A model generated the notes under the pieces. It saw only the letters and a program-made list of their open reading frames with translations, was not told where the DNA came from and made no database searches. From the NCBI RefSeq assembly GCF_002934265.1, contig NZ_PTIX01000021.1, forward strand, positions 1 through 64,000: 64,000 nt of DNA. The letters run 5' to 3'. Of the stretch, positions 1 through 7,396 are shown one piece after another. Source of the DNA: Actinokineospora auranticolor. Lineage in GTDB: Bacteria > Actinomycetota > Actinomycetes > Mycobacteriales > Pseudonocardiaceae. A program made the translations under genes and the position numbers. Position 1 is the stretch's first letter, and each line of letters begins with the position of its first letter.

Positions 1-2
1 AC

Positions 3-143
3 TCCATCCGTGTCGTGGTCGAACGCGCCATCGCCCAACTCAAGACCTGGCGTGTTCTCCACACCGACTACCGGCGACCCATCAACACCTTCGCCGACAC
101 CATCTCGGCCGTTATAGGACTCTACTTCTACGCCGCTGAATAA
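3..143 (+). CDS. IS5-type transposase, C-terminal end only
   Basis: The window opens inside this gene; only the last 46 codons are present, ending in TAA. The peptide contains VERAIAQLKTWRVLHTDYRR followed by a TFADTISAVIGLYFY tail. This is the usual end of actinobacterial IS5-family DDE transposases (DDE_Tnp_4 type): the last catalytic glutamate sits in the VERAIAQLK helix and a hydrophobic tail follows. A strong hairpin lies 27 bases after the stop. Whether the whole element is intact cannot be told because the 5' part is outside the window. No terminal inverted repeat or target duplication can be assigned with only one end visible. Confidence 0.75.
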   Translation, partial: SIRVVVERAIAQLKTWRVLHTDYRRPINTFADTISAVIGLYFYAAE

Positions 144-169
144 GCCTCCGTGGGTAGGCGAAAAATGCG

Positions 170-209
170 CGAAGCCCGGTGCCGCTTTGGTTGGCGGCAC
201 CGGGCTTCG
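170..209. terminator. Bidirectional terminator between transposase and sdhB
   Basis: A perfect 15-base stem (170-184 with 195-209) encloses a 10-base loop. It lies between the stop of the rightward transposase and the stop of the leftward sdhB, so it can end transcripts from both sides. There is no clear T-run on the plus strand. Confidence 0.75.
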
Positions 210-221
210 TCCCGCCCGGCG

Positions 222-980
222 CTAGTTCTTGGTGGTGCGGCGGAAAAGTTTGTTGCCCAGCCAGACAATGGGGTCGTACTTGCGGTCGGCGACCCGTTCC
301 TTCATGGGGATCAGGGCGTTGTCGGTGATCTTGATGTGTTCCGGGCAGACCTCGGTGCAGCACTTGGTGATATTGCACAGGCCCAGGCCGTTCGCCTCCT
401 GCGCGGCGGGCACCCGGTCGGCGGTGTCGAGGGGGTGCATCTCCAACTCCGCGACCCGCATGAGGAAGCGGGGGCCGGAGAAGGATTCCTTGTTGTCCTC
501 GTGGTCACGGACGACGTGGCAGGTGTTCTGGCAGAGGAAGCACTCGATGCACTTGCGGAACTCCTGGGACCGCTCGACGTCGACCTGCTGCATGCGGTAG
601 TCGCCGGGGGCCAGGTCGGCGGGTGGGGTGAAGGACGGGATCTCGCGGGCCTTGGTGTAGTTGAACGACACGTCGGTCACCAGGTCGCGGATGACCGGGA
701 AGGTGCGCATCGGCGTCACCGTCACGGTCTCGTCCTCGGTGAAGGTGGACATCCGGGTCATGCACAGCAACCGGGGCCTGCCGTTGACCTCCGCCGAGCA
801 CGAACCGCACTTGCCCGCCTTGCAGTTCCACCGCACCGCCAGGTCCGGGGCCTGGGTGGCCTGCAACCGGTGGATGATGTCGAGGACGACCTCGCCCTCG
901 TTCACCTCGACCAGGAAGTCGTGCAGCTCGCCGGACTCGGCGTCGCCGCGCCAGACCTTGAACTTCGCCTTGTAGGCCAC
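222..980 (-). CDS. sdhB: Succinate dehydrogenase/fumarate reductase iron-sulfur subunit (Sdh1 type)
   Basis: This is the electron-transfer subunit of the membrane succinate:menaquinone oxidoreductase. It passes electrons from the SdhA flavin to the membrane anchor. The 252-residue protein has the plant-ferredoxin cysteines C53, C58, C61 and C73 for [2Fe-2S]. Two further clusters, CIECFLCQNTC (144-154) and CNITKCCTEVC (202-212), serve [4Fe-4S] and [3Fe-4S]. The sequence runs closely parallel to M. tuberculosis Rv0247c as I recall it. The GTG at 980 is chosen as start because it lies one base after the sdhA stop with AAGGGA upstream. A longer reading from GTG 1016 would add 12 residues inside sdhA. 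It is last in the operon. Confidence 0.95.
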   Translation of the reverse strand: MAYKAKFKVWRGDAESGELHDFLVEVNEGEVVLDIIHRLQATQAPDLAVRWNCKAGKCGSCSAEVNGRPRLLCMTRMSTFTEDETVTVTPMRTFPVIRDLVTDVSFNYTKAREIPSFTPPADLAPGDYRMQQVDVERSQEFRKCIECFLCQNTCHVVRDHEDNKESFSGPRFLMRVAELEMHPLDTADRVPAAQEANGLGLCNITKCCTEVCPEHIKITDNALIPMKERVADRKYDPIVWLGNKLFRRTTKN

Positions 981-981
981 C

Positions 982-2892
982 TCAGTCCCTTCGTCCCGGA
1001 TGCGCGCCCAGCTCACCGTCGGTGTAGTACTTCTCCAGCTCGGCGAGCTCGAACAGCTCCAGCAGGTCCTGCCGCAGCGGCTCCTGCTCCTGGCGGGTGA
1101 CCGCGACGTCGGGCACGGTGGCGTCGCCCTCGGTGGAGCAGACCAGCAGGGTGTTGCGCCACTGGGCGTCCAGCATCGGGTAGTCGTCGCGGGTGTGGCC
1201 GCCGCGGCTCTCGGTGCGGGTGAGCGCCGCCTTGGCCACGCACTCGCTGACCAGCAGCATGTTGCGCAGGTCGATCGCCAGGTGCCAGCCCGGGTTGAAC
1301 TGCCGGTGGCCCTCGACGGTCACGTTGCCGATCCGGGCCTTGATCTCCTGCAGCGTCCGCAGCGCCTGCTCGATCTCACCGGCCTTGCGGATGATGCCGA
1401 CCAGGTCGTTCATCGACTGCTGCAGCTCGTTCTGCAGCGTGTACGGGTTCTCCTCGACGCCGTTGGCGGGCGGGTCGAACGGGGCCAGCGCCAGCCGGGC
1501 CGCTTCGTCCACATCGGACTGTGCAACCGCGGGCCGGGATGCCAGACCCTCCACGTAGGACGCCGCGCCGAGACCCGCGCGGCGGCCGAAGACCAGCAGG
1601 TCCGACAGCGAGTTGCCGCCGAGCCGGTTGGAGCCGTGCATGCCGCCCGAGCACTCACCGGCGGCGAACAGGCCGGGCACGGTGGCCGCGGCGGTGTCCG
1701 GGTCGACCTCGACGCCACCCATCACGTAGTGGCAGGTCGGGCCGACCTCCATCGGCTCGGCGGTGATGTCGACGTCGGCGAGTTCCTTGAACTGGTGGTA
1801 CATCGACGGCAGCCTGCGCCGGATCTCCTCGGCGGGCAGGCGGCTGGCGATGTCCAGGAACACGCCGCCGTGCGGGGACCCGCGACCGGCCTTGACCTCG
1901 GAGTTGATCGCGCGCGCCACCTCGTCGCGGGGCAGCAGGTCCGGGGTGCGGCGGTTGTTCTCCTGGTCGGTGTACCAGCGGTCGGCCTCCTGCTCGCCGT
2001 CCGCGTACTGCCCCTTGAACACGTCCGGGACGTAGCCGAACATGAACCGCTCGCCGTCGGAGTTCTTCAGCACGCCGCCGTCGCCGCGCACGCCCTCGGT
2101 GACCAGGATGCCCTTCACGCTGGGCGGCCAGACCATGCCGGTGGGGTGGAACTGGACGAACTCCATGTTGATCAGCGTGGCGCCCGCGCGCAGCGCCAGC
2201 GCGTGCCCGTCGCCGGTGTACTCCCAGGAGTTCGACGTGACCTTGAACGACTTGCCGATGCCGCCGGTGGCCAGCACGACGGCGGGGGCCTCGAAGAGGA
2301 TGAACCGACCGGACTCGCGCCAGTAGCCGAACGCGCCCGCGATGCGGCCGTCGTCCTTGAGCAGCTCGGTGACCGTGCACTCGGCGAAGACCTTGATCCG
2401 GGCCTCGTAGTCGCCGGACTCGCGGAAGTCCTCCTGCTGCAGCGACACGATCTTCTGCTGCATGGTGCGGATCAGCTCGAGGCCGGTGCGGTCGCCGACG
2501 TGCGCCAGGCGCGGGTAGGTGTGGCCGCCGAAGTTGCGCTGGCTGATGCGGCCGTCGGCGGTGCGGTCGAACAGGGCGCCGTAGGTCTCCAGCTCCCAGA
2601 CCCGGTCCGGGGCCTCCTTGGCGTGCAGCTCGGCCATCCGCCAGTTGTTCAGGAACTTGCCGCCGCGCATGGTGTCGCGGAAGTGGACCTGCCAGTTGTC
2701 GTTGGAGTTGGCGTTGCCCATCGACGCCGCGCAGCCGCCCTCGGCCATCACGGTGTGCGCCTTGCCGAACAGGGACTTGCACACCACGGCGACCCGCAAC
2801 CCGCGCTGGCGCGCCTCGATCACCGCCCGCAACCCGGCGCCCCCCGCACCGATGACCACCACGTCGTAGGAGTGGCGCTCGACCTCGGTCAT
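982..2892 (-). CDS. sdhA: Succinate dehydrogenase/fumarate reductase flavoprotein subunit (Sdh1 type)
   Basis: This is the catalytic FAD subunit that oxidises succinate to fumarate in the TCA cycle at the inner face of the membrane. The 636-residue protein begins with the nucleotide-binding motif GAGGAG (15-20). H46, in KAHTVMAEGG, is the expected covalent FAD attachment site. FVQFHPTGM and the arginine-rich capping region typical of the fumarate reductase/succinate dehydrogenase family follow. The ATG at 2892 matches the family start; the open frame runs on upstream into the anchor gene but is not coding there. It lies 32 bases after the anchor gene and is followed after one base by sdhB. 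The gene order matches mycobacterial Rv0249c-Rv0248c-Rv0247c, the Sdh1 complex. Confidence 0.95.
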   Translation of the reverse strand: MTEVERHSYDVVVIGAGGAGLRAVIEARQRGLRVAVVCKSLFGKAHTVMAEGGCAASMGNANSNDNWQVHFRDTMRGGKFLNNWRMAELHAKEAPDRVWELETYGALFDRTADGRISQRNFGGHTYPRLAHVGDRTGLELIRTMQQKIVSLQQEDFRESGDYEARIKVFAECTVTELLKDDGRIAGAFGYWRESGRFILFEAPAVVLATGGIGKSFKVTSNSWEYTGDGHALALRAGATLINMEFVQFHPTGMVWPPSVKGILVTEGVRGDGGVLKNSDGERFMFGYVPDVFKGQYADGEQEADRWYTDQENNRRTPDLLPRDEVARAINSEVKAGRGSPHGGVFLDIASRLPAEEIRRRLPSMYHQFKELADVDITAEPMEVGPTCHYVMGGVEVDPDTAAATVPGLFAAGECSGGMHGSNRLGGNSLSDLLVFGRRAGLGAASYVEGLASRPAVAQSDVDEAARLALAPFDPPANGVEENPYTLQNELQQSMNDLVGIIRKAGEIEQALRTLQEIKARIGNVTVEGHRQFNPGWHLAIDLRNMLLVSECVAKAALTRTESRGGHTRDDYPMLDAQWRNTLLVCSTEGDATVPDVAVTRQEQEPLRQDLLELFELAELEKYYTDGELGAHPGRRD

Positions 2893-2924
2893 GTGTTCCT
2901 CTCGATGTAGCTGACTAACCGCTT

Positions 2925-3707
2925 CTAGAAGAAGCGCAAATCGGGGATGGCCTCGCTGGCCACGAGCATCACGTAGAGGTCGGTGAGGACCAGCGTGCCC
3001 AGCGTCGTCCAGGCCAGTTGCATGTGGCGCACGTTCAGCTTGGAGATGAGGGTCCAGGCGCGGTAGCGCACGGGGTGCCGGGAGAAGTGCTTGAGCCTGC
3101 CGCCCGCGATGTGCCTGCACGAGTGGCACGAGAGGGTGTAGGCCCAGAGCAGCACCACGTTGGTGAACAGGACCAGGTTGCCCAGGCCGAGGCCGTGGGT
3201 GAGGGCCGCGACGGCGTCGTAAGTATTGATCACCGAGACGAGCAGCGCCACGTAGAAGAAGTAGCGGTGCGCGTTCTGCACGATCAGCGGCAGGCGGGTC
3301 TCCCCCGAGTAGGACCCGTGCGGCTCGGCGACCGCGCACGCGGGCGGGCTCTGCCAGACCGAGCGGTAGTACGCCTTGCGGTAGTAGTAGCAGGTCAGGC
3401 GGAAGCCGAGGAGGAACGGCAGGGCGACGAAGCCCAGCGGGATCCAGCCGGGCAGCTCCGGTAGCGGAGTGCCGAAGTGGCTGGATCCCGGCAGGCAGGA
3501 CTCGCTCAGGCAGGGCGAGTAGAACGGGGTCAGGTAGCCGTAGTCGGCGACCCAGTACCACTTGCCCATGAAGGACCGGACGGTCGCGTAGACCACGAAG
3601 GTCAGCAACCCCAGGTTGGTCATCAGGGGCGGGAGCCACCACCGGTCGGTCCGCAGGGTGCGCGCGGAGATGCTCGCCCGGTTGGGGGCGCCTACGCCTG
3701 ACGTCAT
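2925..3707 (-). CDS. Succinate dehydrogenase membrane anchor (Rv0249c type)
   Basis: This 260-residue integral membrane protein anchors the Sdh1 complex and should provide the haem and quinone sites. About five hydrophobic helices are visible: near residues 28-47, 88-108, 145-165, 175-195 and 235-255. Histidines in NAHRYFF, SCHSCRH and NVRHMQ are candidates for haem ligands. The ATG at 3707 has a good ribosome site (GAGGAAG). Unlike most complex II operons there is a single anchor gene rather than separate sdhC and sdhD. That is the arrangement known for mycobacterial Sdh1. The gene lies between the small 3727-4008 gene and sdhA, all leftward. Confidence 0.9.
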   Translation of the reverse strand: MTSGVGAPNRASISARTLRTDRWWLPPLMTNLGLLTFVVYATVRSFMGKWYWVADYGYLTPFYSPCLSESCLPGSSHFGTPLPELPGWIPLGFVALPFLLGFRLTCYYYRKAYYRSVWQSPPACAVAEPHGSYSGETRLPLIVQNAHRYFFYVALLVSVINTYDAVAALTHGLGLGNLVLFTNVVLLWAYTLSCHSCRHIAGGRLKHFSRHPVRYRAWTLISKLNVRHMQLAWTTLGTLVLTDLYVMLVASEAIPDLRFF

Positions 3708-3726
3708 CGCTTCCTCTGTTCTCGGG

Positions 3727-4008
3727 CTAGCGCTGGTAGCCGCCGACTCCCTCGTCGTCGGCGCCGTGCCAGAGCTGGGGGTCGTACGGGGTGTCCGGGA
3801 TGACCACGATCTCGGCGTCCTCGGCCCGCCTGGGCACCGGCGCCGACGGCGTGGTCGTGAAGTCGGCGGCGTCGATGTCGATGCGCTCGATGTCGTTCAC
3901 CAACCGCTGCACGGCGGGGACGTCGCCGTACCGCGCCCGCAGGGCGCCGACGCACTGCCGCAGCTGACCGATGGTCCGCCGCAGCTCGCTGATCTCCGTA
4001 CTCGACAT
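3727..4008 (-). CDS. Small conserved protein of Sdh1 operons (Rv0250c-like)
   Basis: This 93-residue soluble protein has a helical N-terminal half (SELRRTIGQLRQCVGALRAR). Its acidic C-terminus contains IPDTPYDPQLW and ends DDEGVGGYQR. By position (first gene of the sdh operon) and by the DDEGVGG tail it corresponds to mycobacterial Rv0250c, a small protein of unknown function encoded with Sdh1. The ATG at 4008 has GGAGGTG four bases upstream. The open frame runs back to 4125 but lacks family-like sequence there. A role in assembly or regulation of the complex is only an inference from the context. Confidence 0.75.
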   Translation of the reverse strand: MSSTEISELRRTIGQLRQCVGALRARYGDVPAVQRLVNDIERIDIDAADFTTTPSAPVPRRAEDAEIVVIPDTPYDPQLWHGADDEGVGGYQR

Positions 4009-4368
4009 GTCGCACCTCCGTACTCCGGTCCGTTCGCGGGTCGTGTCCGTGCGTAGCCGCCGCCCAGGACCGAACACCGCTCGTCGCCGACTGTGCCTTG
4101 CGACGGCAGATGTGACAAGTACCACATGAGGTGCGTCGATGGGTGATCGACCCTTGCCAACCCGTGGTCAAGTGCTGTGATTTCGCGCACACGAGCCCGA
4201 GGGGTGGACACTGTCGGTGCTGGTGAAACCGTTGCGCGATAAGGGAAGTGCGGAGAAACGATCGGGTGTGAGACTGACCACTGTGGTCAGCTCTCAAGGT
4301 CGTCCGACGACGGTTGAGCACGCATTCTCGACGGCCGAGAAAAGCCCTTGGGAAGACCCCAGCGAACC
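4009..4368. promoter_or_regulatory. Gene-free region upstream of the sdh operon, with a 17-base palindrome
   Basis: This 360-base stretch lies between the start of the leftward sdh operon and the terminator of the leftward recA-recX operon. It should hold the sdh promoter, but no convincing -35/-10 pair was identified. Its clearest feature is the palindrome at 4274-4290 (8-base arms CTGACCAC/GTGGTCAG around one base), which looks like a dimeric repressor site. It is about 266 bases from the sdh start, so the link to sdh is uncertain. No coding sequence is convincing here. Confidence 0.4.
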
Positions 4369-4397
4369 GCTGGCGATCACGGAGTGTGATCGCCAGC
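4369..4397 (-). terminator. Terminator of recA-recX
   Basis: A perfect 12-base stem (4369-4380 with 4386-4397) with a 5-base loop lies 12 bases beyond the recX stop. No long T-run follows, as is common in high-GC actinobacteria. Confidence 0.75.
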
Positions 4398-4408
4398 TGT
4401 CCCGGTGG

Positions 4409-5857
4409 TTAGCAGTCCGGGTCGTCTTCGGGGGCGTCGAGTTCGGTGCGGACGACCCGGTAGGCCATGCCCTCGCCGTAGCCGCGCCGGGCGAGCATGG
4501 CGACCAGGCGGCGGATCTTGACCTGGTCGTCGAGGTTCCGCATGGTGCCGAGCTTCTTGCGCACCAGGGCGGCGGCGCGGTCGGCCTCGGCGTCCGAGTC
4601 GACGGCGGCGACGGCCTCGGCCACGACCTCGGCGTCGACGCCCTTGCGGCGCAGCTCGGTGGCCAGGGCGCGGCGGCCGAGACCGCGGTGGGCGTGCCGG
4701 GAGCGGACCCAGGTCTCGGCGAAGGCGGCGTCGTCGATCAGACCGGCGGCGGCGAACTTGTCCAGGACGGTCTCGGCGACGTCGTCCGGGATCTCCTTGC
4801 GCCGCAGGGCCTGCGCCAGCTCCAGGCGGGTGCGGTCGCGGGCGGCCAGCAACCGGTAGCAGACGTCCCGGGCCGTGGCCGCCGGGTCCTGCTCCGCGTC
4901 CCCGCGCCGCCGCCGCTCCCCGGGCGGGGCCTCGGCATCGTCGTTCGACGACCGCCGGGAGCGACGCCCTCCACGGGACCCGGCACCCGCCGGATCGCCT
5001 GTGGACTCCCGCCGCCCAGGTCGCGACCGGGTGGCACCGGTCTCGGTTGAGCCGTCGTCATCCGGCGACCCGACCTCCGGAGGTGTGTCGGGCCGGGGGC
5101 TGCCGGACGCACGCGCCCCACGGCCCCGCTTCCCGCCGGAAGGCTCCGGTTCTCGCCGCCGCTCCAACGATTCGAGACGTTGCCGAGCGGCGGCCACCGG
5201 ATCGGCCACCGCCTCATCCGAGGACTTCCAGCGAGCTCCGGCACCATCGAGGGCAGGCCCCGATGCCTCAGCCTCGGGGGCACCGCTCCCTGCGGGCGAG
5301 AGGTCGGACTCGTGCGGACCACCACGCTGCCCGGAACCGGACCGGGGAATTTCCCTTCGCCGGTCCAACGATTCGAGGCGCTGGCGGATGGCGGCGACCG
5401 GATCGTCGGCGTTCGCTGTCTTGTCCGAGAACTTCTTCCGTGACCGGCCGCTGTCGGGGGCGGCGGCCGGTAGCTCGGCTTCGTGCGTGCCGTCCGGCGC
5501 GATCGGGTTGCGGTCTGGCTTGCGCGAACGGCTGCTGTGCTTGGTCGGAGTGGGCTCGGGAGCCCACCAGTCTTGCTGCTGGGCTGTCGGTTCCGGCCGG
5601 TTCGACCGCTCGACGGCCGCGCTCGCCGCAGGTGTCGGATCGTCCTTTTCGGACTTGTCAGGGGTGGGGCGAGGATCGGTGTCCTCGCCCGTTCCCACGT
5701 CCGCACCGTCGTCCGGAGTGGACCAGGCGATCGGGGTGGGGGCGGTGGGCGGGGTGTCCGCCCACCAGGTGCCCGGACCGTCCACCGCGGAACCACCGGT
5801 TCCGCCGTCCGGCCCGGGCTCGTGCCACCACCGCGGCGCTGGGTCCGGCTCCGGCAT
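4409..5857 (-). CDS. recX: RecX regulator of RecA with a long disordered N-terminal extension
   Basis: RecX proteins bind RecA filaments and limit their growth. Here the recognisable RecX domain occupies only about residues 322-470. It contains DVCYRLLAARDRTRLELAQ, then AAGLIDDAAFAETWVRSR and RRGYGEGMAYRVV. Residues 1-320 are a proline-, serine- and arginine-rich, probably disordered stretch, whereas typical RecX is 150-200 residues. Two copies of a 20-residue helix (DPVAAIRQRLESLDRRRE at 152-169 and DPVAAARQRLESLERRRE at 220-237) sit in the extension. They resemble the first helix of the RecX domain. The start codon overlaps the recA stop (TGATG), so translation is coupled to recA, and the start is therefore firm. 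Expression should follow the recA promoters. Confidence 0.88.
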   Translation of the reverse strand: MPEPDPAPRWWHEPGPDGGTGGSAVDGPGTWWADTPPTAPTPIAWSTPDDGADVGTGEDTDPRPTPDKSEKDDPTPAASAAVERSNRPEPTAQQQDWWAPEPTPTKHSSRSRKPDRNPIAPDGTHEAELPAAAPDSGRSRKKFSDKTANADDPVAAIRQRLESLDRRREIPRSGSGQRGGPHESDLSPAGSGAPEAEASGPALDGAGARWKSSDEAVADPVAAARQRLESLERRREPEPSGGKRGRGARASGSPRPDTPPEVGSPDDDGSTETGATRSRPGRRESTGDPAGAGSRGGRRSRRSSNDDAEAPPGERRRRGDAEQDPAATARDVCYRLLAARDRTRLELAQALRRKEIPDDVAETVLDKFAAAGLIDDAAFAETWVRSRHAHRGLGRRALATELRRKGVDAEVVAEAVAAVDSDAEADRAAALVRKKLGTMRNLDDQVKIRRLVAMLARRGYGEGMAYRVVRTELDAPEDDPDC

Positions 5858-6897
5858 CAGAACTCGACGGGTGCCGGGGCGGTCTCGTCGGCGTCGAGCT
5901 TGGCGCCGATGCCCAGCTTCTCCTTGATCCGCTTCTCGATCTCGTCGGCCACGTCCGGGTTCTCCAGCAGGAACTTGCGGGCGTTCTCCTTGCCCTGGCC
6001 CAGCTGGTCGCCCTCGTAGGTGTACCAGGCGCCGGACTTGCGCAGGATCGCCTGCTCGACGCCCATGTCGATGAGCGAGCCCTCGCGGCTGACGCCCTTG
6101 CCGTAGAGGATGTCGAACTCGGCCTGCTTGAACGGCGGGGCGACCTTGTTCTTCACGACCTTGACCCGGGTGCGGTTGCCGACCGGCTCGCCGCCGTCCT
6201 TGAGGGTCTCGATGCGGCGCACGTCGAGGCGGACCGAGGCGTAGAACTTCAGCGCCTTGCCACCGGTCGTGGTCTCCGGGGAGCCGAACATCACGCCGAT
6301 CTTCTCGCGCAGCTGGTTGATGAAGATCGCGGTGGTGCCGGAGTTGTTCATCGCGCCGGTCATCTTGCGCAGCGCCTGGCTCATCAGCCGGGCCTGCAGG
6401 CCGACGTGGTTGTCGCCCATCTCGCCCTCGATCTCGGCGCGGGGCACCAGCGCGGCCACCGAGTCGATCACGATGATGTCCAGCGCACCGGAGCGGATCA
6501 GCATGTCCGCGATCTCCAGCGCCTGCTCGCCGGTGTCCGGCTGGGAGACCAGCAGCGCGTCGGTGTCGACGCCGAGGGCCCTGGCGTACTCGGGGTCCAG
6601 CGCGTGCTCGGCGTCGATGAACGCCGCGATGCCGCCCGCGCGCTGGGCGTTGGCCACCGCGTGCAGGGCGACGGTGGTCTTACCGGAGGACTCCGGGCCG
6701 TAGATCTCGACCACGCGGCCGCGCGGGAGACCGCCGATGCCGAGGGCGACGTCCAGGGCGATGGCGCCGGTCGGGATGATCGCGATCGGGGCCCGGCCCT
6801 CCTCGCCCAGGCGCATCACGGAGCCCTTGCCGAAGTTCTTGTCGATCTGGGCAAGGGCGAGCTCAAGCGCCTTGTCCCGGTCGGGTGCTGCGGCCAT
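5857..6897 (-). CDS. recA: Recombinase RecA
   Basis: RecA forms filaments on single-stranded DNA, catalyses strand exchange and stimulates LexA self-cleavage. The 346-residue protein has Walker A GPESSGKT (67-74). It also has the second nucleotide site around [14 protein letters not shown] and the DNA-binding loops ([42 protein letters not shown]). The sequence is uninterrupted, so the intein present in M. tuberculosis RecA is absent. The ATG at 6897 is used because it has GGTGG nine bases upstream and matches the family. An in-frame ATG at 6939 lies inside the mapped promoter motif and so cannot be the start from that promoter. It is first gene of recA-recX. Confidence 0.98.
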   Translation of the reverse strand: MAAAPDRDKALELALAQIDKNFGKGSVMRLGEEGRAPIAIIPTGAIALDVALGIGGLPRGRVVEIYGPESSGKTTVALHAVANAQRAGGIAAFIDAEHALDPEYARALGVDTDALLVSQPDTGEQALEIADMLIRSGALDIIVIDSVAALVPRAEIEGEMGDNHVGLQARLMSQALRKMTGAMNNSGTTAIFINQLREKIGVMFGSPETTTGGKALKFYASVRLDVRRIETLKDGGEPVGNRTRVKVVKNKVAPPFKQAEFDILYGKGVSREGSLIDMGVEQAILRKSGAWYTYEGDQLGQGKENARKFLLENPDVADEIEKRIKEKLGIGAKLDADETAPAPVEF

Positions 6898-6937
6898 CTT
6901 CGATCCACCTTTGGTCTGTTTCGTGCTCACGAGGTGC

Positions 6938-6960
6938 ACGCTACGGGCAGGGACCGACGA
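6938..6960 (-). promoter_or_regulatory. PafBC-type (RecA-NDp) promoter of recA
   Basis: On the minus strand the sequence TCGTCGGTC, an 8-base spacer and TAGCGT fit the LexA-independent DNA-damage promoter described for mycobacterial recA (TTGTCRGTG-N8-TAnnnT). It would start transcription about 30-40 bases upstream of the recA ATG. The match departs from consensus at the second T and the last G of the first element. Confidence 0.65.
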
Positions 6961-7018
6961 TTGTCGGCGGGCACCGCCGGTCTGTGGACAAACGGAGCCT
7001 GTGTGGATGGCAGGGTAG

Positions 7019-7032
7019 CGAACACGTGTTCG
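7019..7032. promoter_or_regulatory. LexA (SOS) box upstream of recA
   Basis: CGAACACGTGTTCG is a perfect palindrome fitting the actinobacterial SOS box (TCGAAC-N4-GTTCGA) at the GAAC-N4-GTTC core. It lies about 120 bases upstream of the recA start. Together with the PafBC-type element it gives recA the dual control known in mycobacteria. Confidence 0.75.
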
Positions 7033-7062
7033 AGCCGCGCGACCGACACGCCGCCGGCGCGG

Positions 7063-7257
7063 TCAGCGCCGCTCGGGCGGTACCTCGAACGCCTCGCACA
7101 CGGCCTGCCAGATCTCCTTGGTCGGCAGCCCCGCGTCGAGCGCTTGGTCGACGGTCCGGCCGCCGAGGGCGGCGAAGACGTGGTCATGGGCGATGGTCTC
7201 GGCGCGCTGGTCGCCGAACTCCTCGGCGAGCCTGGCCCGGAAGGCGGTAATACGCAT
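7063..7257 (-). CDS. DUF3046 family protein (Rv2738c-like)
   Basis: A 64-residue soluble protein of unknown function. It reads MRITAFRARLAEEFGDQR, then HDHVFAALGGRTVDQALDAG, and ends EAFEVPPERR. Both the pattern and the position directly upstream of recA match the DUF3046 family (M. tuberculosis Rv2738c beside recA). The ATG at 7257 matches the family start; an upstream ATG in the open frame would add an unlike extension. The recA promoter motifs lie at and between its end and recA, so it is probably transcribed separately from recA. Confidence 0.8.
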   Translation of the reverse strand: MRITAFRARLAEEFGDQRAETIAHDHVFAALGGRTVDQALDAGLPTKEIWQAVCEAFEVPPERR

Positions 7258-7291
7258 CGGGAGCAGTCTAAGCACAGGGCAGAATCGGGCT

Positions 7292-7396
7292 ATGACGTCT
7301 ACCGAGAGCCTGCTGCTGGACATCGTGGTCGTCGCCGGTCTGGTGGCGGCCGTGGTGGTGAGCCTGATCGCGCTGCGCAACAACCGCAAGCGCTAG
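7292..7396 (+). CDS. 34-residue single-helix membrane protein
   Basis: A short open frame, ATG to TAG, encodes a polar N-terminus, one hydrophobic helix (about residues 9-28, DIVVVAGLVAAVVVSLIAL) and a positively charged tail RNNRKR. It is divergent from the DUF3046 gene and its stop overlaps the stop of the leftward Hsp70-like gene by four bases. The composition is that of a small inner-membrane protein, oriented N-out/C-in by the positive-inside rule. No family is recognised and the ribosome site is weak. Confidence 0.5.
   Translation: MTSTESLLLDIVVVAGLVAAVVVSLIALRNNRKR

Noticed and set aside
150-1100. Long plus-strand frames opposite sdhB and sdhA
   Set aside because: Composition is typical of antisense shadows in GC-rich DNA (Val/Gly/Arg/Leu-rich), and the minus strand encodes clear Sdh subunits.
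4208-4230. A third PafBC-type promoter (TGTCGGTG near 4210)
   Set aside because: The spacing does not lead to a TAnnnT element.
5857-6897. RecA intein as in M. tuberculosis
   Set aside because: The RecA reading is continuous and of normal length.
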